Shown here: piece by piece, positions 36,557-45,356 of the stretch
Layout: the number at the start of each line of letters is the position of its first letter
How positions within the stretch are numbered: position 1 is the first letter of the stretch
Origin: Candidatus Endomicrobiellum meruensis
Lineage (GTDB): Bacteria > Elusimicrobiota > Endomicrobiia > Endomicrobiales > Endomicrobiaceae
Assembly: GCA_031282625.1 (NCBI GenBank)
Contig: JAITDI010000037.1
Span: forward strand, 1-57,565
Direction of reading: 5' to 3'
Length of the DNA stretch: 57,565 nt
Translations under genes and position numbers: made by a program
Notes under the pieces: generated by a model
The model's input: the letters and a program-made list of their open reading frames with translations, nothing else
Databases searched by the model: none
Told to the model about the DNA's origin: nothing

Positions 36557-37424
36557 TGAATAGCGATATAAATAACTCTTATATAGATAGCATATACATA
36601 CGTTTTGTTCAGATGGCGCTTTTAGTCCAAAAGAAGCGGTTGAGTATGCTTTAAATATAAAGCTGGCTGCAATAAGCATAACAGACCATGATTCTGTAGA
36701 TGGTATGGACGAGGCTTTGAATTGCTCTTTACAAAGTGGCATTGAGATTATTCCCGGTATTGAGTTGTCTTCAGAAGTTGAGTCAGAGTCTGGGAAAAGT
36801 GAAATACATATATTAGGGTATTATATAGACTATAAGTCGGAATATTTGAAAAAATTTCTAGATATTTTTAAGAGAGCAAGATATGATAGAGCTGTAAAAA
36901 TATTTGAAAGGCTTAAGAAAAATGGCATTGAACTAAAAAATACCGATTTTATTAACAATATTGGCAACAAAGCTATAGGACGGTTACACTTTGCAAAAGC
37001 CTTAATTGAAGAGAAATTTGTAGGCAGTGTTCAAGAAGCTTTTCAAAAGTACTTATCAAAAGATAAACCAGCCTATGTCCCCAAATATTCAATCTCTGTA
37101 AAAGAGACAATAAAACTTGTTCTGGATTCTGGCGGTATTCCAGTTATGGCTCACCCTTATTATGTACATTACACAGATATTAATTTGTTTAAATCTTTAA
37201 TTGATTGCGGTCTTATGGGAATAGAGGCTTGGCACATAAAACATTCTGAAAGTGTTGTAAATAGGTTTACTGATATAGCTAAGAAGTTTAATCTTCTTGT
37301 AACAGGCGGCTCTGATTGCCATGGACCATACAAGAAAGAAATCCCCATTATGGGAAAGGTAAAAGTTCCTTACTCTGTATTGATAAGCTTAAAGAAGGCA
37401 AAAAAGTTTCTTTACAAAGATTGA
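36556..37424 (+). pseudogene. PHP-domain phosphoesterase (TrpH-like), one-base frameshift near the start
   Basis: ATG 36556 overlaps the preceding stop (TGATG) and reads NSDINNSYID. One base is then missing at about 36588-36590, and the expected metal motif DxHxHT becomes a stop in one frame and nonsense in the other. From 36591 the second frame reads HIHTFCSDGAFSPKEAVEYA, AISITDHDSVDG, GIELSSEVESESG, PVMAHPYYVHY and GGSDCHGPYKKEIP, otherwise a complete PHP protein of about 290 residues. Such enzymes hydrolyse nucleoside 3',5'-bisphosphates or short RNAs. A shortened product could start at 36705 but would lack the first metal ligands. Confidence 0.75.
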
Positions 37425-37427
37425 TTT

Positions 37428-38879
37428 ATGGAATATATAAACAAAACAGTTTTTCTTAATTATTTAAACTGTCCTACTTTAGGTTGGAAGACAAAAAAAG
37501 ATATGCTTCCAAAACTTTCAGGGCTTAATAATGAACTCTTAACTTTAGAAGGAAGGAATATACATAAAGAGGCATTAAAACTATTTCCAGACGTTGCGAG
37601 TGGGAAGAAACTTAAACTAGAAAATCTTAACGTTTCTTGCAAAGATTTGATCGCAGGCTTAGAAATAAATAAAGCTGTTTACGCTATGCCTTTTGTCACA
37701 GACAGTTTCTATGCAAAACCTGACATATTGAAGAAACTAGAAGATAATTCTTGGCATTTATTTGAAGTTAAATCAGGAAGCAGATATAAAATTAAATATA
37801 CAAACGATATTTCTTTTAACGTGATGGTTTTGTCTAAACTCGGCATAAGAATAAGCAAGACAAGTGCATTGTATTTATCTAGCGATTATCGTACTGGAAT
37901 GGATTCTTCTAAGCTATTTACTGAAGTTGACTGTTCTGAAAAGGTTGAAATAAAATCTCAGAAGTTTTTAAGCATTGCAGATAAAGCTTCTAAAGATTTG
38001 CAATCAGAAATTATGCCGCCACCTGTTTTAAAAAGGCACTGCAAAAATTGTCCCATATTTGACGTTTGTATAGGAAAAGATGCAAAAAAACATATATTTG
38101 ATTTACCGAGGCTGTCTATAGTTCAGATGGATCAGCTGATAGCAATGGGTGCAGATACGATTGATAAGGTTCCGGATGATTTTGAACTCACTGAGAGGCA
38201 GAAGATAGTTAAAAATTGCGTTTTGACGAATACAAGGTATGTTTCTAATGATTTAAAAGCTGAGCTGGAAAATACAAAACAACCTTTTTATTATCTTGAT
38301 TTTGAGTCTGTAACAACAATAATGCCTTTGTATCCAAACATATCTCCTCATACTCAAATTTTAACGCAGTTTTCTTTGGATAAAGCAGACGAATCTGGAA
38401 ATATTTTAAAGCATTATGAATATATCGCTGACCAAACAAGGGACTGCCGTAAAGATATTGCCGAAAAGTTAATAGAATATTTAGATAAAGAAGGAAGTAT
38501 AATAACTTACGCCAATGCCGAGCGTATAATAATTTCTAACCTGGCTTTACTCTTTTCTGAATTATCTGAAAATCTTAACAAAATAATTGAAAGAATTGTT
38601 GACTTGGAATTGATAATCAGAAAAAATTATTACGATATAAACTTTCATGGCAGAACATCTATAAAGAAAATTCTTCCTGTTTTAATACCCGACATGAGCT
38701 ATGATACTTTGGATATTGGCGAAGGCGGTGATGCCTCGGCAGCATTCGCATTTATGGCTATGGGATTATATGATGAAGGAAAGATAAAAGAAACTAAAGA
38801 TAATTTACTTAAATATTGCGCTCAAGATACGCTTGCTATGATACGTATCCATCAGTTTTTAATAAATGCTACAAAATGA
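37428..38879 (+). CDS. DUF2779-domain protein with two nuclease-like folds
   Basis: A 483-residue protein of unknown function. The N-terminal half resembles a Cas4/RecB-type PD-(D/E)XK nuclease: YAKPDILKK (Asp99), LFEVKSGS (Glu113, Lys115) and a Cys cluster HCKNCPIFDVC (Cys205, 208, 214) that, with an early Cys, could hold an Fe-S cluster. The C-terminal DUF2779 half looks like a DEDD exonuclease: FYYLDFESV (Asp291, Glu293), TYANAERIIISN and CAQDTLAM (Asp467). It is intact, starts three bases after the PHP pseudogene, and lies 50 bases before recA, which hints at DNA repair. No pilot experimental role is known to me. Confidence 0.8.
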   Translation: MEYINKTVFLNYLNCPTLGWKTKKDMLPKLSGLNNELLTLEGRNIHKEALKLFPDVASGKKLKLENLNVSCKDLIAGLEINKAVYAMPFVTDSFYAKPDILKKLEDNSWHLFEVKSGSRYKIKYTNDISFNVMVLSKLGIRISKTSALYLSSDYRTGMDSSKLFTEVDCSEKVEIKSQKFLSIADKASKDLQSEIMPPPVLKRHCKNCPIFDVCIGKDAKKHIFDLPRLSIVQMDQLIAMGADTIDKVPDDFELTERQKIVKNCVLTNTRYVSNDLKAELENTKQPFYYLDFESVTTIMPLYPNISPHTQILTQFSLDKADESGNILKHYEYIADQTRDCRKDIAEKLIEYLDKEGSIITYANAERIIISNLALLFSELSENLNKIIERIVDLELIIRKNYYDINFHGRTSIKKILPVLIPDMSYDTLDIGEGGDASAAFAFMAMGLYDEGKIKETKDNLLKYCAQDTLAMIRIHQFLINATK

Positions 38880-38929
38880 TAAAATACTTGCAATATGTTC
38901 ATAATTGACAGCGATTAGGGGGGAAGGGT

Positions 38930-39997
38930 ATGGCAAAAGACGAAAAACTTAAGGCATTAGATTTGGCTCTTTCGCAAATAGAAAAAGATTTTGGTAAAGA
39001 AGCGATAATGCGCTTGGGGGAAAAGCATTTAAAAGGAGAAGTTGATTTTATATCAACGGGCGCTCTTCCTCTTGATATAGCTATAGGCATTGGTGGAATT
39101 CCTAGAGGAAGAATAATTGAAATTTACGGTCCTGAATCTTCAGGAAAAACAACTTTAGCTTTATGCATGGTTTCAGAAACACAAAAACTTGGCGGGATTG
39201 CCGCATATATTGACGCTGAACATGCAATGGATCCTGAATACGCTCAAAAATTATGTGTGGACATAGATAATCTTTTAATATCTCAACCTGATTCGGGAGA
39301 ACAGGGTTTAGAGATTGCAGATAAGCTTGTACGCTCAGGGGCAGTTGATATTATAATCGTTGATTCAGTAGCGGCTCTTGTGCCTAAAGCAGAAATTGAA
39401 GGTGAGATGGGAGATTCTTTTGTAGGGCTTCAAGCAAGGCTTATGAGCCAAGCGTTGAGAAAGCTTACTTCAAATATATCTAAATCAAAAACTTCAATTG
39501 TATTTATCAATCAATTAAGACAGAAGATAGGAGTAATGTGGGGAAATCCTGAGACTACTCCAGGTGGACTTGCGCTTAAATTCTATTCTTCGGTAAGACT
39601 TGATATAAGAAGAGTAGAATCAGTTAAAAAAGGTGATGATATTTTAGGAAACAGAGTTAGAGTAAAAGTTGTAAAGAATAAAGTTGCTGCTCCGTTTAAA
39701 CAGGCTGAATTTGAAATAATGTTTGGGCAAGGCGTAGATAGACTAGGATACCTTATAGACATGGGCGTAAACGACGGACTAATTGAAAAAGCAGGAGCGT
39801 TTTTTAGTTACAATGGTGAAAGAATAGGGCAAGGCAGAGATAACGTTAAAGTATATTTGTCCAATAGCCCTCATATTGCAGATGAAATAGAGTCCAAAAT
39901 AAGAGCAAAAGCTTTTGGCGATGAACAACAGGTTAAAGAGGAAGATAAAAAAGGGGAGCCAGTAAAAGAAAAGCCTACTAGATCTACAAAAAAGTAA
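38930..39997 (+). CDS. recA: Recombinase A
   Basis: Strand-exchange ATPase of homologous recombination. At 355 residues it is full length: [12 protein letters not shown] (67-78, Walker A), Walker [18 protein letters not shown], loop 2 [22 protein letters not shown], and a charged tail rich in Lys and Glu. A purine-rich GGGGGGAAGGG precedes the start. It is intact although many neighbours are decayed, so recombination has probably been kept. Confidence 0.97.
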   Translation: MAKDEKLKALDLALSQIEKDFGKEAIMRLGEKHLKGEVDFISTGALPLDIAIGIGGIPRGRIIEIYGPESSGKTTLALCMVSETQKLGGIAAYIDAEHAMDPEYAQKLCVDIDNLLISQPDSGEQGLEIADKLVRSGAVDIIIVDSVAALVPKAEIEGEMGDSFVGLQARLMSQALRKLTSNISKSKTSIVFINQLRQKIGVMWGNPETTPGGLALKFYSSVRLDIRRVESVKKGDDILGNRVRVKVVKNKVAAPFKQAEFEIMFGQGVDRLGYLIDMGVNDGLIEKAGAFFSYNGERIGQGRDNVKVYLSNSPHIADEIESKIRAKAFGDEQQVKEEDKKGEPVKEKPTRSTKK

Positions 39998-40009
39998 TTT
40001 GAGGATGAT

Positions 40010-40933
40010 ATGAAAATACTTATTACAGGCGGAGCGGGGTTTATAGGGTCAAATATAGCAGATGCTTTGTTAGCTAGAGGACATAATGTTATTGTTTTTG
40101 ATAATTTATCTTCAGGCAAAAAAGAAAATGTAGATAAAAAAGCTAAATTTTATAAAGCGGATATTTATTATAAAAAAGAAGTGGATGAAATATTCAAGAA
40201 GGAAAAGCCTCAAATTGTAATACATCATGCTGCTCAAATAGATGTAAGAAAATCTGTAGATAATCCTTTTTTTGATGCAGAAGTTAATATCTTAGGTTCT
40301 ATAAATGTATTAAATGCTTGCGTTAAAAATAAAGTAAAGAAAATTATTTTTGCTTCTTCTGGCGGTTCAATTTATGGAGAATGCAGGGCTTCTGCCCCTA
40401 AAGAAGATGTCAAGACCAATCCATTGTCGCCGTACGCTATAGCAAAAAATTCAGTTGAGAATTACATAAATTTTTATTCTGCTGTGTATGGTTTGGATTA
40501 CACTATTTTAAGATACAGTAATGTATATGGTCCAAGGCAGGACCCATATGGAGAAGCCGGAGTAGTTGCTATTTTTGCTGCAAGAATGCTTAAAAATGAA
40601 GAAGTTACGGTTTTTGGAGATGGTAAGCAAATGAGGGATTACATTTATGTCAAAGATGTTGTAAATGCTAATTTAAAATCTTTAACAAAAGGTAAAAATA
40701 AAATTATAAACATAGGTACGTCAAAAGCAGTTTCAGTCAACGAACTTATTAAAGTTATGAGTAAAGTGTCAGGATGTAAGAAAGAGTCTCAATATAAGCC
40801 AAAAAGAGATGGAGAGTTGTTTAAAAGTTTCTTAAATATAAATAAGGCAAAAACTGTTTTGTCTTGGGTTCCTAAAGTTAATATAGAGCAAGGGATAAAA
40901 TTAACTATTGACTATTTTAAAGAGACAATATAA
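40010..40933 (+). CDS. NAD-dependent nucleotide-sugar epimerase, UDP-glucose 4-epimerase-like
   Basis: An extended short-chain dehydrogenase of 307 residues. Rossmann loop GGAGFIGSNIADALL at the N-terminus, FDNLSSGKKEN that follows the NAD-binding Asp, ASSGGSIYGE with the catalytic Ser, and the YAIAK active-site motif. The closest known groups are GalE and related UDP-hexose epimerases, but dTDP-glucose or GDP-sugar relatives share these motifs. It overlaps or abuts the nucleotidyltransferase gene that follows, so both probably act in sugar-nucleotide supply for cell-surface glycans. Confidence 0.85.
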   Translation: MKILITGGAGFIGSNIADALLARGHNVIVFDNLSSGKKENVDKKAKFYKADIYYKKEVDEIFKKEKPQIVIHHAAQIDVRKSVDNPFFDAEVNILGSINVLNACVKNKVKKIIFASSGGSIYGECRASAPKEDVKTNPLSPYAIAKNSVENYINFYSAVYGLDYTILRYSNVYGPRQDPYGEAGVVAIFAARMLKNEEVTVFGDGKQMRDYIYVKDVVNANLKSLTKGKNKIINIGTSKAVSVNELIKVMSKVSGCKKESQYKPKRDGELFKSFLNINKAKTVLSWVPKVNIEQGIKLTIDYFKETI

Positions 40934-41977
40934 ATGAAAGCATTTGTTTTAGCTGCAGGTGTAGGAACGAGGCTTAGACCCTTGACGTCAAATATCCCAA
41001 AGCCTATGATACCTATTTTAGATAAACCTGCCTTATATTATACTTTTTCTAATCTTTGGAAGTATGGTTTTACCAGTGCTTGTGTAAATACATATTATAT
41101 GTCGGATGTTATAACAGATTATTTCGGAAAAAATAAAACTGACATACGTCTTGAATTTTCTAAAGAGAAAACTCTTTTGGGAACAGCTGGTGCTATAAAG
41201 AAAAAAGAAGATTTTTTTGACGATACTTTCGTTGTAATGTCAGGTGACGGTTTGAGCGATGTTGATCTGAAAAAAGTGTTGGAATTTCATAGAAAAAAGA
41301 AGTCTTTAGCAACTATAGTGTTGAAAAAAGTACTTTCTCGGTTTGAGTACGGAATAGCTGTAACAAATAAAAGCGGCGAAATAAAAAAGTTTGTTGAAAA
41401 ACCCTCTTGGAGCGATGTTTTCGACGATGAAGTAAATACTGGGATTTACGTATTTGAGCCTGAAATTTTTAATTATATTCCAAAAGATACTTTCTTTGAT
41501 TTCAGTATGGATTTATTTCCTCTTCTGATGAAGAAAGGTAAAAAAATTTTTGGCTATTTGATGGATGAGTATTGGACGGATATAGGCAATATTTTTGAGT
41601 ATAAAAAAGGTGTTTTTGACGCCTTGGACGGAAAGCTAAAGTTTGATTTAGGCTTAATAAATTGCAGTGGTAAATATATAAGTAAAACTGCTAAAATTGA
41701 CAAGAGTGTTAAAATAAATGGACCGTGCTTTATAGGCGATAATGTTACTATAGAGAAGGAATCCCTAATAAAGCCGTATTCTGTTATTTTGGACAATGTT
41801 AAAATAGGTAAAAATACAATTATAGAAAGAACTATAATTTGGGAAAACTCAATAATAGGCGCAAGTGTAGATATAACAAATAGCGTTATAAGTTCCAATG
41901 CGTCAATTCATGCAGGAATATCGTTATTTGATTCTATAATGATGGAATCGTTAAGGAAAAAGGAAAAAAAAGGATAA
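40934..41977 (+). CDS. Sugar-phosphate nucleotidyltransferase
   Basis: A 347-residue protein with the N-terminal pyrophosphorylase signature [21 protein letters not shown] and GVGTRLRP followed by [24 protein letters not shown] holds the metal Asp, and FVEKPSW the sugar site. The C-terminus has left-handed beta-helix repeats ([20 protein letters not shown]). This domain order is that of mannose-1-phosphate guanylyltransferases and of some glucose-1-phosphate transferases; base specificity is uncertain. It shares no gap with the epimerase gene and ends four bases before metK. Confidence 0.85.
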   Translation: MKAFVLAAGVGTRLRPLTSNIPKPMIPILDKPALYYTFSNLWKYGFTSACVNTYYMSDVITDYFGKNKTDIRLEFSKEKTLLGTAGAIKKKEDFFDDTFVVMSGDGLSDVDLKKVLEFHRKKKSLATIVLKKVLSRFEYGIAVTNKSGEIKKFVEKPSWSDVFDDEVNTGIYVFEPEIFNYIPKDTFFDFSMDLFPLLMKKGKKIFGYLMDEYWTDIGNIFEYKKGVFDALDGKLKFDLGLINCSGKYISKTAKIDKSVKINGPCFIGDNVTIEKESLIKPYSVILDNVKIGKNTIIERTIIWENSIIGASVDITNSVISSNASIHAGISLFDSIMMESLRKKEKKG

Positions 41978-41981
41978 GTTT

Positions 41982-43151
41982 ATGTCAAGTGAGCAAGGGT
42001 ATTTCTTTACATCTGAATCTGTTACTGAAGGTCACCCTGATAAAGTGTGCGATATAGTTTCTGATACTATTTTAGATGCAATTTTAAAACAAGATACAAG
42101 AGCAAGAGTTGCCTGCGAGACGTTTATTTCCAAAGGTGTGCTTATAGTTGGTGGGGAAATTACTACAACTGCTAAAATAAACGTAAGAGAAGTTATAAAG
42201 GGAGCCATTAAAAAGATAGGTTATGATAAATCTTCATTTGGTTTTGATTATAACACATGCGCTATAATGGACACAATAAATACGCAGTCTCCTGATATTG
42301 CAATGGGTGTTGATACCGGAGGAGCAGGCGATCAAGGATTGATGATAGGGTTTGCCTGCAAGGAGACTTCTGAATTTATGCCTTTGCCTATAACTCTTGC
42401 CCACGAACTTTCAAGAAGGCTTGCAGAAGTAAGAAAAAAAGGCATATTGCCATACTTATGTCCAGACGGAAAAACACAAGTAACTGTTGAATATCTTAAT
42501 TGGAAGCCGAAAAGAATAGGTGCAGTTGTTTTATCTACACAGCACACAGAAGATATATTAGATAAAACTGGAGAGCATATAACAAAGAAATCTAAAGAAG
42601 AAATTTTTGATAATATTATTTCGCATGTTCTTGGTGGCTTGATTGACAAGAACACAAAAATATACATAAATCCTACTGGGAAATTTTTATACGGAGGACC
42701 CTCTGCAGATACAGGTCTTACAGGAAGAAAAATAATAGTTGATACTTATGGAGGAATGGCGGCTCATGGCGGCGGTGCATTTTCAGGTAAAGATTACACC
42801 AAAGTAGATAGGAGCGCTTGTTATATGGCAAGACATATTGCCAAAAATATAGTTGCTGCGGGATTTGCTGAGAAATGTACTGTTCAGCTTGCTTACGCTA
42901 TAGGAGTTGCTGATCCTGTTTCAGTAATGGTTGATACTCATCATTCCGGTAAAGTTTCCGGCGCTGTTTTAGAGCCTCTTGTTAAAGAGATATTTCCTTT
43001 GACGCCAAAAGGTATTGCAAAATATTTGCAGCTTTGTAAGCCCATTTATGCCCAGACAGCTGCTTATGGACATTTTGGAAGAAGAGAAAAAGGTTTTACT
43101 TGGGAAGATACAAATAAAGTTTCTGACCTTCAAAAAGAAGTAAAAATCTAA
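41982..43151 (+). CDS. metK: S-adenosylmethionine synthetase
   Basis: Makes SAM from methionine and ATP. The 389 residues include [16 protein letters not shown] at the N-terminus, [14 protein letters not shown], and FVIGGP-type loop here as [18 protein letters not shown], then [20 protein letters not shown] made here serves the radical-SAM protein and the rRNA methyltransferase encoded in the window. It ends at a bidirectional terminator. Confidence 0.97.
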   Translation: MSSEQGYFFTSESVTEGHPDKVCDIVSDTILDAILKQDTRARVACETFISKGVLIVGGEITTTAKINVREVIKGAIKKIGYDKSSFGFDYNTCAIMDTINTQSPDIAMGVDTGGAGDQGLMIGFACKETSEFMPLPITLAHELSRRLAEVRKKGILPYLCPDGKTQVTVEYLNWKPKRIGAVVLSTQHTEDILDKTGEHITKKSKEEIFDNIISHVLGGLIDKNTKIYINPTGKFLYGGPSADTGLTGRKIIVDTYGGMAAHGGGAFSGKDYTKVDRSACYMARHIAKNIVAAGFAEKCTVQLAYAIGVADPVSVMVDTHHSGKVSGAVLEPLVKEIFPLTPKGIAKYLQLCKPIYAQTAAYGHFGRREKGFTWEDTNKVSDLQKEVKI

Positions 43152-43205
43152 AATACTTAAATTTTTGAAAGTTCTCAAATGTAGAATATATCTATCTGTT
43201 TTAAA

Positions 43206-43246
43206 AATACCAAACTGCAAGAAAAATTCTCGCAGTTTGGTATTAA
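43206..43246. terminator. Bidirectional terminator between metK and rsmG
   Basis: Stem AATACCAAACTGC (43206-43218) with GCAGTTTGGTATT (43232-43244), and AGAA/TTCT pairs inside the loop. It sits between convergent genes and has A-rich and T-bearing flanks. Confidence 0.75.
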
Positions 43247-43249
43247 GCT

Positions 43250-43999
43250 TTATAAAGGTTTCTTTTCAGGCATTCCAGATTTGCGAGGGAATTGTGATGG
43301 CGTGTCTTTATATTTTTTAAAAACCAAAATACAATAATCAAGTTCTTGCTCAGGCAGATTGTAAGCAATAGTTTGGTCTAATTTTGCTCCAAGGTATTTC
43401 AATGCATTTTCAACCGACGGTAATCCCTCTTCCGCACTTTCGGCTGATTTTTTTGTTTTATGTACTACAAAATACCCGCCTACTTTTAAAAGAGGGATAG
43501 AAATCTCAAGGTTTGGGGAAAATTTACTCACAGCTCTGGATAAAACAAAATCATATTGCTGTCTATATTTGGGACTTTGTCCTATTTCTTCAGCTCTTGA
43601 ATTTAATATCTCCATACAAAGGTTAAGTTTATTGTTTACATTTTCGAGAAACTTACACTTCTTAGTTATAGACTCTATTAGTGTCATTTTAATGTTAGGC
43701 AAAACGATTTTCACAGGTATTGCGGGCATTCCCGAACCTGTACCAATGTCGGTCGTTTTTAAAACAGCGTTTTTGCCAGCTATCTCGTTTATGATCTTAG
43801 CGCTATATAGACTGTCGCAAAAATGTCTGTAAATTAAATCTTTTTCGCTTTTAAATGAAATAAGATTTAGAAATTTATTCCATTCTATAAGCTCAGCAAA
43901 ATACACCTCAAACTTCTCTTTCATTTCTTGAGAAATGAAATTTATAATATTATCTAAGGCGTATTTTTGAAATTCATTAAATAGTTTTTCTTTTTCCAT
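43250..43999 (-). CDS. rsmG: 16S rRNA (guanine-527-N7) methyltransferase
   Basis: Methylates G527 of 16S rRNA using SAM. The 249-residue Rossmann methyltransferase has TDIGTGSGMPAIPVKIVLP (SAM loop; the family usually has GxGxGxPGIPLAI) and LIESITKKCKFLENV, and the later DFVLSRAVSKF block. The N-terminal helical part (LIEWNKFLNLISFKSEKDLIYRHFCDSL) also fits. It is often linked with mnmG, whose gene lies 1.3 kb upstream on the same strand with three intervening genes. Confidence 0.92.
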   Translation of the reverse strand: MEKEKLFNEFQKYALDNIINFISQEMKEKFEVYFAELIEWNKFLNLISFKSEKDLIYRHFCDSLYSAKIINEIAGKNAVLKTTDIGTGSGMPAIPVKIVLPNIKMTLIESITKKCKFLENVNNKLNLCMEILNSRAEEIGQSPKYRQQYDFVLSRAVSKFSPNLEISIPLLKVGGYFVVHKTKKSAESAEEGLPSVENALKYLGAKLDQTIAYNLPEQELDYCILVFKKYKDTPSQFPRKSGMPEKKPL

Positions 44000-44012
44000 A
44001 CTTGCTAGATAA

Positions 44013-44251
44013 TTATTTTACGCTTTTAAGCAACTCCTCTGCACGCTTATTTTGGGCGTCAGGACTTATCATTGCGTTTTTCTGATAATCGTCAGCCTGT
44101 TTTTAGGCTTCAGCTCTTACTTTCGCCGCATCTTTTAGAGTCTCATTTTTGCTTTTTTAATGGCGGCTTAGTTCGTTTCGGCAAACAAACATGCCGATGT
44201 TGACATAAAAATAAACCACGTCGCAAACAATCCTGCTACAAATTTTTTCAT
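44013..44251 (-). pseudogene. Decayed small secreted protein
   Basis: GGGAG precedes ATG 44251, which starts a signal peptide (KKFVAGLFATWFIFMSTSACLFA) and stops soon after at AETN. Further on, with one base slip and another in-frame stop, come KDAAKVRAEA, KQADDYQKNAM and AQNKRAEELLKSVK to a stop at 44013. Joined, these give a lysine/alanine-rich, helical secreted peptide of about 80 residues, now broken by two stops and a shift. Its ATG overlaps the stop codon of the SemiSWEET gene (ATGA). Confidence 0.65.
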
Positions 44252-44541
44252 TTGCATCTCCCTTGTTTTTGAGCGAGTCTATCTGTCCTATCGTATTTTA
44301 TTTTCAGAATAATTTGAGTGCTAGATATTATCAGCATAACTATATTTGTAATATATATTGCGGGTTTGCCGAATAAAAATCCGTATGTAGTCCAAAGAAT
44401 AGTACTTATTGTATAAATGATAAATGTCTGTATTGATATATCTTTTGCTGATTTCATTTTATAAGTTTTGTAAACTTGCGGAATAAAAGCAATCATTGAA
44501 AAAAAACCTGCGGTAAATCCAAGCCATTCTAGCTGTTCCAT
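44248..44541 (-). CDS. SemiSWEET sugar transporter
   Basis: A 97-residue membrane protein with three helices and the PQ-loop motif (Pro21-Gln22 in AFIPQVYKTYK). SemiSWEETs dimerise to form a bidirectional carrier for mono- or disaccharides. It fits a symbiont living on host-derived sugars. It overlaps the upstream ferredoxin-protein gene by thirteen bases and the decayed secreted peptide downstream. Confidence 0.92.
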   Translation of the reverse strand: MEQLEWLGFTAGFFSMIAFIPQVYKTYKMKSAKDISIQTFIIYTISTILWTTYGFLFGKPAIYITNIVMLIISSTQIILKIKYDRTDRLAQKQGRCK

Positions 44542-45356
44542 CTTTTTATCTCCTCAATTGATAACGCCATATAAGTTTTACGCAACAAAAAAGATTTTAT
44601 TGCATGCGTTGGACAGTAAGAAATACATCTCATGCACAGTTGGCATTTCATTCCGTTAAAAACAGGATAATTGTCTTCAACTTGAATATTTTTTACTGGG
44701 CATATTTCAAAGCAAAGCCTGCATTTTACACATTTGTCTTTATTTAAACCAAATTTTACAATTTTTTGAAAAATTTTTCCTCTCCATCTATTTATTATAA
44801 AGTCCGTTATTGCAAAAGAAAATTTAAAAAACAAATTGGTTTTACAAGGTTTTGTGCTTCCATCAATCAATTGTTTAGTGAAGACTTCAATTTTTTTGTA
44901 GGCTTTTTCTATTTTTAAAATATTCTTTTCTTTTTTTTGTACAGCTATAAAATTATTAGGCATTAAAAAGCCTTTTGTTCCTATAACATTATATCCTTTA
45001 TTTTTAAGAATGCCTCCGAAGTTTGCTGCAGCATTTAGAGAAGAATCTCCCATAGTTGTAAAGACGAAAATTTCAGCGCCGTTACCCTGAGGCAAATTGT
45101 TTATAAAGTCTTTCACAATAGGAAAAGTATTCCAAAACGCAACGGGAAAACCTATACCTATAGTATGTGACAGATCTATTCTATGAGGCTCAGATCTTGT
45201 CATGTTTTTAACATTGACTAAATATTTGTTACCTTGCAAAGCATTTGCAATTTTTTTTGCCGCAAGATAGGTATTCCCTGTTCCCGTAAAACAGTAAATG
45301 TCAACAATTTTATTTTTCAAGTTTTTTCTGCTTTTTCTCTTTTTTCTGTTTCTCAA
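44529..45356 (-). CDS. Flavodoxin-ferredoxin protein (EFR1-like)
   Basis: N-terminal flavodoxin-like domain (VDIYCFTGTGNTYLAAKKIA, the FMN phosphate loop) and a C-terminal pair of 4Fe-4S clusters (CVKCRLCFEICPVKNI and CQLCMRCISYCPTHAIK). Such EFR1-type proteins move electrons in anaerobes; partners are unknown. With the ATG at 45356 it would overlap mnmG by 47 bases and start with a basic stretch copied from that gene's end; the TTG at 45320 gives a shorter start closer to relatives, so the true start is uncertain. Confidence 0.8.
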   Translation of the reverse strand: MRNRKKRKSRKNLKNKIVDIYCFTGTGNTYLAAKKIANALQGNKYLVNVKNMTRSEPHRIDLSHTIGIGFPVAFWNTFPIVKDFINNLPQGNGAEIFVFTTMGDSSLNAAANFGGILKNKGYNVIGTKGFLMPNNFIAVQKKEKNILKIEKAYKKIEVFTKQLIDGSTKPCKTNLFFKFSFAITDFIINRWRGKIFQKIVKFGLNKDKCVKCRLCFEICPVKNIQVEDNYPVFNGMKCQLCMRCISYCPTHAIKSFLLRKTYMALSIEEIKRWNS

